A stretch of DNA of 12,058 bases, taken from the NCBI GenBank assembly GCA_016209665.1, contig JACQVT010000785.1, positions 1 through 12,058 of the forward strand. The letters run 5' to 3'. The notes under the pieces are model-generated. The model was not told where the DNA came from. It ran no database searches and worked only from the letters and a program-made list of their open reading frames with translations. Made by a program: the position numbers and the translations under genes. Within the stretch, counting starts at the first letter, position 1. Every line of letters begins with the position of its first letter. Below are positions 6,922-12,058 of this stretch, in pieces. This stretch comes from Planctomycetota bacterium (GTDB lineage: Bacteria > Planctomycetota > Phycisphaerae > UBA1845 > PWPN01).

Positions 6922-7945
6922 CCGCCGGGCAGCGACGAGTTTGGCGGCCCCGCCCGCGGTGCTGGCCGCGGTGCTGGCCGTGGTGGGGCCCGCTGCTTGG
7001 CTGGTTGCGTGCGACTACACGTCCGTGCGCGATGCCGCGTTCAAGGAGCCGCGGGACGTACATCGGCTGGCCGTCATCGGCGACCCTGACGATGCCCAAC
7101 CCGGCCGCACGCACGAGCGGTTGACCGCCTGGGCCGCCTCGCTGGGTGACAGCCTGAACCTGATGGTCGTCCGGATCGACCCCGAGGCCCCCGACGTGAA
7201 GTGGGAGGAATACGGCATCCCTTCCGCGCCCCCGTCGCTGCCGGTCGTAACGCTCTCGGGCTGGCGGCGGTTGGAGCGCAAGGGCTTCCTGATCGACCAC
7301 TGGGAGCCTGAGCCGAGCGACAAGGATCTGGAGTTGATCCGAACGTCAGCGGCCCGCGAGGCGATCCGGCAAGAGGCGGGGCGGCGGGTAGCCGTGCTCG
7401 TCTACGTGGCCGGCGACGATCCCGAAGCATCCGCGCGCATCGCGAAGCTGCTCGACACGGTGGTCGACGCCTGGAACAAAAAGCAGCCGCTGGGCTTGGC
7501 CGTGGTGCGTGTGAGCCGCACGGACGAGCGCGAACGATTGCTGCTGGCCTTCGCGGGTATCCGCGCGTCGGGGCCGGACTGGGTCGCGGTGGCCTTCGGA
7601 CGCGGCAAGCTGATGCAGCCGCTGCAAGGCGACGAGATCACGGCGGAGACGCTGGACGAGCAGATCGAACTGCTGGCCGGCGAGTGCACGTGCCTGCGCT
7701 CGCCTTCAAGCCTGGGCGTCGACCTGCCGCTGATGTGGAGCAAGGACCTCGACGCGACGGTCGACATGATGCGGACGAACGACGAGGCCGCCGCTTCGAC
7801 GGCCCAGGCACCGCCGCTCGACGCCGCCCCCACTCACCGCCGGCTGTTCGCAACCGTAGTGACGACGCTGGCCGCCCTGGCCGCGGGCGTCGGCATCACC
7901 GCCGTCGCCATCATCTGGCGCCGTCGAGACCAACAGGCGGCCTGA
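6911..7945 (+). CDS. Membrane-anchored protein of unknown function with Cys-x-Cys motif
   Basis: This is a 344-residue protein. The N terminus has two arginines, a hydrophobic stretch and a lipobox-like LVAC with Cys34, followed by DYTSVRDAAF. Two alpha/beta segments follow: about 50-115 (HRLAVIGDPDD ... LMVVRIDPEAPD) and about 158-257 (RVAVLVYVAGDDPEASARI ... LAVVRVSRTDERE). Each looks thioredoxin-fold-like but lacks a CxxC site. A Cys-Thr-Cys motif (259-261) sits before SPSSLGVDLPLMW. A membrane segment at about 313-335 ends in WRRRD, giving a short positive cytoplasmic tail. It is therefore an extracytoplasmic protein held in the inner membrane, perhaps at both ends if Cys34 is lipidated. 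It starts inside the propeller gene and is probably made with it. The 3' end overlaps a minus-strand gene by 35 bp. I do not recognise a characterised family. Confidence 0.75.
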   Translation: MGVDRRAATSLAAPPAVLAAVLAVVGPAAWLVACDYTSVRDAAFKEPRDVHRLAVIGDPDDAQPGRTHERLTAWAASLGDSLNLMVVRIDPEAPDVKWEEYGIPSAPPSLPVVTLSGWRRLERKGFLIDHWEPEPSDKDLELIRTSAAREAIRQEAGRRVAVLVYVAGDDPEASARIAKLLDTVVDAWNKKQPLGLAVVRVSRTDERERLLLAFAGIRASGPDWVAVAFGRGKLMQPLQGDEITAETLDEQIELLAGECTCLRSPSSLGVDLPLMWSKDLDATVDMMRTNDEAAASTAQAPPLDAAPTHRRLFATVVTTLAALAAGVGITAVAIIWRRRDQQAA

Positions 7946-8108
7946 AGTGTGCGAGAAGTGATCCGTCGATTTCGTATTCGCCCGTTTCGATGTCGATGAC
8001 GAGATACTTCCCGACGTGGTCGCGTTCCACCAGCGGGCGAATGCGTGATTCGTAGATCGCCTCACCTCGCTCAGCGATCTCGCGGGCAGTTGGCCGTGGA
8101 CTGTCCAT
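7911..8108 (-). CDS. 65-residue conserved-type small protein, probably C-terminally truncated
   Basis: The N terminus MDSPRPTAREIAERGEAIYE and the following IRPLVERDHVGKYLVIDIETGEYEID strongly resemble a family of small soluble proteins of about 80-95 residues found in cyanobacteria, planctomycetes and other bacteria; such proteins are often near small mobile or toxin-antitoxin-like genes (recollection, not checked). Homologues continue with a charged helix and a strand resembling 'PDA-x-x-YGMRIGY'. Here the frame instead runs into HFRPPVGLDGAR and stops, inside the end of the convergent 344-residue gene. The last 25-30 residues therefore appear lost. GAGG lies only one base before the ATG, too close for a normal ribosome binding site. 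It lies 7 bp after the TSP3 gene on the same strand. Confidence 0.6.
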   Translation of the reverse strand: MDSPRPTAREIAERGEAIYESRIRPLVERDHVGKYLVIDIETGEYEIDGSLLAHFRPPVGLDGAR

Positions 8109-8114
8109 ACCTCA

Positions 8115-8143
8115 ATTATCGCAGGCCGCGGCGCGGCCGGCAA
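8115..8143 (-). promoter_or_regulatory. Candidate extended -10 promoter for the 65-residue gene, leaderless layout
   Basis: On the minus strand, TTGCCG (8143-8138; 4/6) is followed after 17 nt by GATAAT (8120-8115; 5/6), preceded by the extended -10 element TGC (8123-8121). Six bases then lead to the ATG at 8108. The -10 overlaps the TAA stop of the TSP3 gene (8118-8116). Pattern evidence only. Confidence 0.4.
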
Positions 8144-10023
8144 GCGGATCCCGTGCTCGCTGTGGTGGGATGATTGTTTCTCGGGCGTTTGGATCGGCTG
8201 GTGCCGACGTGCGCCCGGGTGGCCACGAGGCCGATGAGCGTGCCGGCGAGGCCAAAGAGGGCACCCAGGAAGCACGGCGGAGGCGCGACATCGTCCTGGG
8301 GCACGGGCTGGCCGCTGCTGCCGTCGGAGCCGCCGTCGTTGTTGCCGGTGCCATCGCCTCCGCCGTTGTTGTCGCCGCCGTCACCATTGCCGTCGCCGTC
8401 ACCGTTGCCGCCGTCGCCGCCGTCTCCACCGTCTCCGTCGCCGGGCGGTTCGAGACAGTCGATGATGCCGTTGTGGTTGGCGTCGACGTCCGCGGTGCCG
8501 CAGCCGCAGGCCCCGGGGGCAATCTTGTTGCGGTCGTTTGGGCAGGCGTCGAGGCAGTCGAAGACGCCGTCCTGGTCGGTGTCGATGTCGCGGCTGCCGC
8601 AGCCGCACACGCCGGGCGCGGTCTTGCCCTGGTCGCGCGGGCACAGGTCGAGGCAGTCGGGAACGCGGTCGGAGTCGGTGTCCGTCTCGTCGACGCTGCA
8701 TCCGCATTGGCCGGGCTCGACCTTGTGCGGGTTGCTCGGGCACAGATCGCAACCGTCGAACACGTCATCGCCGTCGGCATCCGTAGGACAGCCCGCTCCA
8801 TCGACAGTGGCGCAGAGCGGCGTCCGCGGGCAGGTGTCGCAGCCGTTGGACACGCCGTCGTGGTCGTTGTCCTGCGGGCAGCCGTTGGCGTCGATCGGCG
8901 ATGCGCAGGAAGGCGTGGCCTCGCATTTGTCGCAACCGTCGGGCACTCCGTCCGCGTCGCTGTCGCCGGGGCAGCCGACGGCGTCCACGACGGCGCAGAA
9001 CGGCGTGCCAGGGCACAGGTCCAACTCGTCGGTCACGCCATCCTCGTCGGAGTCGTACAGCGAGCAGCCGTGCTCGTCGACCGGCGTGCCCACCGGTGTG
9101 TTCGGGCACAGGTCGCAGCCGCCGTACACGGTGTCGTAGTCGCTGTCGGTGGGGCATCCGTCGGGGTCGAGGGCGGCGCAGGCCGGCAGATCCACGTTCG
9201 GGCAGGCCTCGCAGCCGTCCCAAGTGCCGTTGGCGTCCTCGTCGGAGGGACATCCGTCCACGTTGACGATGGCGCAGGCGGGCGTGCCGGGACACAGGTC
9301 GCATCCGTCCCACACGGCGTCGCCATCGGAGTTGTAGGGGCAGCCGTCGGCATCCACGAGGGCGCACGACGGCGTGCCCGGGCAAAGGTCGAAGTCGTTC
9401 AGCACGCCGTCTGCGTCTGAATCGAGCGTCGAGCAGCCGTATGCGTCGATGGGATCGCCGGGAGCCGTGTTGTCGCAGGCGTCACAGGCGTCACCCAGGG
9501 CGTCGCCGTCGGCGTTGGCCTGGTTGCCGTTGCTGATCGAGGGGCAGTTGTCGCAGGCACTGCCGATGCCGTCGCCGTCAGGGTCTCCCTGCCCGGGGTT
9601 GGGGAGCGTGGGGCAGTTGTCGCAGGCATCGCCGACGCCGTCATCGTCGCTGTCCTCCTGCCCGGGATTGGCGGCCAGCGGGCAGTTGTCGGAACCATCC
9701 TCGAGGCCATCCAGATCGGTGTCGATGTGTCCATGGATCACGACCCGGCTCGTCGGCGGCACGGTGAACGGCGTCTCGGGGGCCGTGGGATCCAGCATGT
9801 TCAGGAAGAAGGAGGGAGGGTCGATGGACCAGTAGAGAAACTGCTGAAGTGTGGCGTCCGCTTTAATCGTGATCTCGGTGTCGGGCGCGAAACTCCCCGA
9901 CGACGTGCCCGTCTCGAGGATGCGGCCGCCGATGACGGTGACGGACACCTGGGCGTTGCCAGGGGCCGCCCCGACAACGGCCATCACTCCGGCCAGCAGT
10001 GGAATCCTGATGGTGCGTAACAT
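8116..10023 (-). CDS. Secreted thrombospondin type 3 (TSP3) calcium-repeat protein with C-terminal anchor
   Basis: This encodes 635 residues starting at ATG 10023, where a signal peptide begins (MLRTIRIPLLAGVMAVVGAA, cleavage near PGNA at 24) with GGGGGAG just upstream; the frame extends 26 codons further up but that would bury the signal. Residues 25-100 form a small beta-rich domain. Residues 101-525 are tandem TSP3-type calcium-binding repeats rich in Asp, Cys and Gly. Residues about 526-580 are a Gly/Asp/Asn linker. Near the end, PPPC (Cys584) precedes a hydrophobic segment (585-602) and a basic tail, like MYXO-CTERM-type anchors, though the tail of about 30 residues is long. It is predicted to be a calcium-stabilised surface or outer-membrane protein, of the kind seen in adhesins and stalk-like proteins; binding partner unknown. 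Likely co-transcribed with the PEP-CTERM gene 50 bp upstream. Confidence 0.88.
   Translation of the reverse strand: MLRTIRIPLLAGVMAVVGAAPGNAQVSVTVIGGRILETGTSSGSFAPDTEITIKADATLQQFLYWSIDPPSFFLNMLDPTAPETPFTVPPTSRVVIHGHIDTDLDGLEDGSDNCPLAANPGQEDSDDDGVGDACDNCPTLPNPGQGDPDGDGIGSACDNCPSISNGNQANADGDALGDACDACDNTAPGDPIDAYGCSTLDSDADGVLNDFDLCPGTPSCALVDADGCPYNSDGDAVWDGCDLCPGTPACAIVNVDGCPSDEDANGTWDGCEACPNVDLPACAALDPDGCPTDSDYDTVYGGCDLCPNTPVGTPVDEHGCSLYDSDEDGVTDELDLCPGTPFCAVVDAVGCPGDSDADGVPDGCDKCEATPSCASPIDANGCPQDNDHDGVSNGCDTCPRTPLCATVDGAGCPTDADGDDVFDGCDLCPSNPHKVEPGQCGCSVDETDTDSDRVPDCLDLCPRDQGKTAPGVCGCGSRDIDTDQDGVFDCLDACPNDRNKIAPGACGCGTADVDANHNGIIDCLEPPGDGDGGDGGDGGNGDGDGNGDGGDNNGGGDGTGNNDGGSDGSSGQPVPQDDVAPPPCFLGALFGLAGTLIGLVATRAHVGTSRSKRPRNNHPTTASTGSACRPRRGLR
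8275..8445 (-). repeat. Low-complexity Gly/Asp/Asn-coding tract
   Basis: The DNA is dominated by GCC/GTC/ACC-type triplets on the plus strand (GGC/GAC/GGT on the coding strand), encoding the flexible linker between the TSP3 repeats and the C-terminal anchor. Such tracts are prone to length change by slippage. Confidence 0.7.
8449..9723 (-). repeat. Tandem TSP3-repeat-coding array with three repeat classes
   Basis: The array codes for three successive repeat types. First come classic TSP3 units (D-x-D-x-DG-x-x-D ... DNCP-x-x-x-NP-x-Q). Next are about eight units of the form DLCPGTP-x-CA-x-VDADGCP followed by D-x-D-x-D-x-V-x-DGCD. Last are three units with K-x-x-PG-x-CGCG then DTD-x-DG-x-x-DCLD. 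The DNA copies are diverged, so this is an old protein repeat and not a fresh duplication. Confidence 0.8.
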
Positions 10024-10073
10024 TGTGCTCCCCCTTTCCGCCCTCCCTTCACGAATGCTTGTCCGCCCGGCGG

Positions 10074-10796
10074 TCAGGACCGTCGATGGTCGCGCCGCCA
10101 CAGCCAGAGACCGGCGACGGCGGTCAGTATGGCCAGACCGGGCTCCGGTATCACGAACCCCTGAACGTCATCGATCTGCACGGGGCCGAACGCCGCCAAC
10201 CCCACCCGCGGCCGTTCCGCGTACTCGCTCGGAACGGAGTTGAAGCTGTACGACCACGGCGAACCGATGTAATCCTTCGTAATCGGGTCGATCGCGTGAA
10301 GCCTGGCCGAGACCTTCGGCCCGGCCAGCCAGACCTCCAGTTCGACTGCGTCGAGATCAGGGCTGAGGTCGTACCAGGCGTCACGGACCTGCACGCCCTC
10401 GCTGACGCGATAGAAGAATAGCCGGTAGAAGTCCCCCGTGTCCACATAGTTGGCGACGATGCGGACCTCGTAGTAGTTGTCGAGGTCCTGGAAGCCCAGC
10501 AACGCGCTGACGTACTGGGCCTGCGGGCTCGGGCCCCCGCCGTAGGCCAGGAACCGGATTCGCTGCGGGTCCTCGGTGCTCGGGAAATCATTGAGGATGG
10601 CCACGCCGCGTCCACCCGGCACGTGCAGTCGGTCGCCGTCGCTGACACAATTTGGGAAGGGCGTCGGCTGCGACCAGTTCGGATGGCCGAGCACGCCGCT
10701 GTGGCTGAAGTCGTCGAGCGTGGTCCAGTTCTCCGTCGCGAGCGAGGTCGACGGCGGGAAGATGCACGCACACAGGATGAGCATCCACCTTGTCAC
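10074..10796 (-). CDS. PEP-CTERM-sorted exported protein with jelly-roll-like domain
   Basis: This encodes 240 residues from GTG 10796 (VTRWMLILCACIFPPSTSLA, cleavage near residue 20). An ATG at 10784 is also possible but would remove the arginine before the hydrophobic core. Residues about 24-213 are a beta-rich domain with alternating aromatic strands (NYYEVRIVANYVD, FYRLFFYRV, VELEVWLAGPKVSARLHAI), suggesting a concanavalin/LamG-like jelly roll. The C terminus carries VIPEPG (215-220), a hydrophobic helix (LAILTAVAGLWLW) and a basic end RRDHRRS, which is the PEP-CTERM tripartite sorting signal. In known systems an exosortase (EpsH family) recognises the signal and cleaves it; no exosortase gene is in this window. 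The function of the mature domain is unknown. It is probably co-transcribed with the TSP3 gene downstream. Confidence 0.88.
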   Translation of the reverse strand: MTRWMLILCACIFPPSTSLATENWTTLDDFSHSGVLGHPNWSQPTPFPNCVSDGDRLHVPGGRGVAILNDFPSTEDPQRIRFLAYGGGPSPQAQYVSALLGFQDLDNYYEVRIVANYVDTGDFYRLFFYRVSEGVQVRDAWYDLSPDLDAVELEVWLAGPKVSARLHAIDPITKDYIGSPWSYSFNSVPSEYAERPRVGLAAFGPVQIDDVQGFVIPEPGLAILTAVAGLWLWRRDHRRS

Positions 10797-11068
10797 GCAA
10801 TGAGATTCCCCGCGCCCCGGCGGCACCGGCCGAAGCGCATGCACAGTCGACAGAGTGAGACTCCCCCCGCGTCCATACGGATCGAACGGATGCCCGGGCT
10901 GCCCTGGGTAGGGACGTCTCCTGGGGGAAGCCGGCCGTGCGTCCCAGCGCTGTTTCTATGCCCGTGGTCTCCGGGAAGGCAAATACTCTTGGCAGAAAAT
11001 GATCTACGCACTCGACGGGGTGCATAAACTCGGGTCGGACGAGGGGAAGACGGACCGACGCCGGAAGC
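10797..11068. other. Intergenic region upstream of the PEP-CTERM gene
   Basis: These 272 bp lie between ThpR and the PEP-CTERM gene. They should carry the promoter of the surface-protein pair or read-through from thpR. A weak 6-bp inverted repeat GGGACG/CGTCCC (10911-10916 and 10940-10945) is present, but no convincing promoter, riboswitch or terminator was found. Confidence 0.4.
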
Positions 11069-11632
11069 CTATCGGCCAGCCAGCGGGGCACGGGCCAGAC
11101 GGGTATAGGTCGGACCCGATCGGCCGAGAACCGATTGAATGACCGCAAGCTCAGTGGCGGTGAACCTGCCGCACCGAAAGTCGCCGTTGGCGGCGACGGT
11201 TTCCCGCACTTGGCGTGCCCCCTTCGGGTCTCGCGATCGGCCGATGGTCAGGTGGGGTCGGAACGGCCGCGTCTCCGGCAGGTAGCCCAACCGGGCGAAT
11301 GCCTCTTCGCAGGCGGCGTGGCAGGCGGTCAACTCCGGCGAGGGGCCGATAACTCCCACCCAGACAATCCGGACCGGTCCACCGGGCGGGAAACAGCCGG
11401 CACCGGCGACCTCGACGCCGATGGGAGGCAGTCTCGCGGCCGTCTCGATGGCCGTCCGGCAGATGTCCGTAACCTGGGTGTCGGGCACGTCGCCCAGGAA
11501 CTTGAGCGTCACATGAACGTGCTCGGGCCGCGTCCAGCGGATCTGCGAGTCCAGTTCGCGCAGGCTGGTCTGCAAGGCGACCAGCCGGTCGCGGACGCCA
11601 GTCGGCAACTCGATGGCGATGAAGCAACGCAT
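11069..11632 (-). CDS. thpR: RNA 2',3'-cyclic phosphodiesterase (2'-5' RNA ligase family)
   Basis: This is a 187-residue cytoplasmic enzyme of the 2H phosphoesterase superfamily. The start MRCFIAIELP is characteristic, and the two catalytic His-x-Thr-x motifs are present: HVTLKFLGDV (His40, Thr42) and HLTIGRSR (His127, Thr129). The length matches the family. Members hydrolyse 2',3'-cyclic phosphate RNA ends to 2'-phosphates and can ligate tRNA half-molecules with a 2'-5' bond in vitro; the cellular role is unclear. GGGA (11643-11640 on the minus strand) lies seven bases before the ATG at 11632, which supports this start over longer versions reaching 11722. It is not obviously linked to the neighbouring surface-protein genes, although all read leftward. 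Confidence 0.93.
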   Translation of the reverse strand: MRCFIAIELPTGVRDRLVALQTSLRELDSQIRWTRPEHVHVTLKFLGDVPDTQVTDICRTAIETAARLPPIGVEVAGAGCFPPGGPVRIVWVGVIGPSPELTACHAACEEAFARLGYLPETRPFRPHLTIGRSRDPKGARQVRETVAANGDFRCGRFTATELAVIQSVLGRSGPTYTRLARAPLAGR

Positions 11633-12058
11633 GAGCAATTCCCGGTACGGCTCCCCCGGGCGCGCCGAGTGGACCTCACGGGATGGCTGGGTGTCGGCGG
11701 CGGTCGGGACGGCGCGGCACACCGGGGGGATTCTATGCCGGCACGGGAGGTGACGGAAGGCTTACTCGAATTGATCTGCGTCCCGTGGGATTTAGATGGC
11801 GGTGTGATCCTGATGGCGATTTCAGGTCGAAAAGGCCCTCCGAGATGGCCCGTTTGCGACGATCACGGAGCCGTGGCTCGTGCAGTGGGGCTGGATGAAA
11901 ACCGCCTTGCCGCGGGCGCCAGGGGCAAAAACGATGTCGCGGCGCACGGCTTCGTTTCGACGTACACGTTTTTTTCGGCGCCGGAGCCCTCCTGCCCGGG
12001 GGGAGGGATGGACGGACGTATGGAGTTTTCAAAGACCGCGCTATGGTAACAGGCGCGC
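11633..12058. other. Region without a convincing gene
   Basis: These 426 bp upstream of thpR hold only frames that look like GC-rich shadows, for example arginine- and proline-rich translations on both strands. There is a T7 run at 11969-11975 and a CCCTCC/GGAGGG inverted repeat (11987-11992 and 12002-12007), but they are not arranged as a normal terminator on either strand. A rightward ATG at 12043 runs off the window and cannot be judged. The thpR promoter is expected here but was not located. Confidence 0.45.

Noticed and set aside
8170..9420. Long plus-strand open frame of about 416 codons opposite the TSP3 gene
   Set aside because: Its translation is a monotonous Val/Ala/Arg/Gly mirror of the repeat-coding strand. 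The minus strand has a signal peptide, TSP3 repeats and an anchor.
10911..10945. GGGACG/CGTCCC inverted repeat, considered as a riboswitch or operator
   Set aside because: The stem is only 6 bp with a 23-base loop in GC-rich DNA, and no known riboswitch core motif was recognised.
11969..12007. T7 run and CCCTCC/GGAGGG hairpin, considered as a terminator
   Set aside because: The T run precedes the hairpin on the plus strand and becomes an A run on the minus strand, so neither direction gives hairpin followed by U tract.
11135..12049. Plus-strand open frame of about 304 codons opposite thpR
   Set aside because: Most of it is the antisense of ThpR, whose two His-x-Thr motifs are unambiguous. 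The remainder has no recognisable features.

Overview
This GC-rich window reads as chromosomal DNA from a member of the Planctomycetota, most likely a Phycisphaerae-like lineage. The clues are protein architectures, not a marker gene: an EF-hand/dockerin-like tail with the 'D-x-DGDVD-x-DDF' style and a closing Cys-Thr-Gly-Pro segment, a PEP-CTERM sorting signal, a very large secreted PQQ-like propeller protein with a methyltransferase-like head, and a secreted thrombospondin type 3 repeat protein. No rRNA, tRNA, insertion sequence, CRISPR array or replication origin was seen.

Layout. Bases 1-1263 hold the 3' end of a large surface protein (Ig-like, jelly-roll-like, PKD-like and dockerin-like modules). 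Bases 1415-3446 hold a compact plus-strand set: an FtsX/MacB-type permease, its LolD/MacB-type ATPase and a 62-residue coiled-coil protein. A short spacer (3447-3684) with an inverted repeat and a doubtful minus-strand fragment follows. Bases 3685-7945 hold two overlapping plus-strand genes: the 1078-residue methyltransferase-like/PQQ-propeller protein and a 344-residue membrane-anchored protein with a lipobox-like start and a Cys-x-Cys motif. The strand then flips. Reading leftwards on the minus strand come the 2H phosphoesterase ThpR (11632-11069), a PEP-CTERM jelly-roll-like protein (10796-10074), the TSP3 calcium-repeat protein (10023-8116) and a 65-residue small protein that looks C-terminally truncated (8108-7911). 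Its end overlaps the 344-residue gene tail to tail. The last 426 bases hold no convincing gene.

How the parts may work together. The permease and ATPase form a standard mechanotransmission-type ABC transporter (MacB/LolCDE/FtsEX superfamily) that acts on extracytoplasmic proteins or lipids without necessarily moving a substrate across the membrane. The two large plus-strand products downstream are both predicted to lie outside the cytoplasm. They are translationally overlapping, so a shared envelope role with the transporter is a reasonable but unproven inference. The minus-strand PEP-CTERM and TSP3 genes are 50 bp apart and probably co-transcribed; both are surface-type proteins with different C-terminal anchoring or sorting signals.

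The points most worth a second look are the exported methyltransferase-like domain, the permease-ATPase-propeller-CxC gene set as a possible uncharacterised envelope system, two promoters placed so that transcription would start at the start codon (leaderless mRNA), the three repeat classes in the TSP3 protein, and the truncated 65-residue gene.
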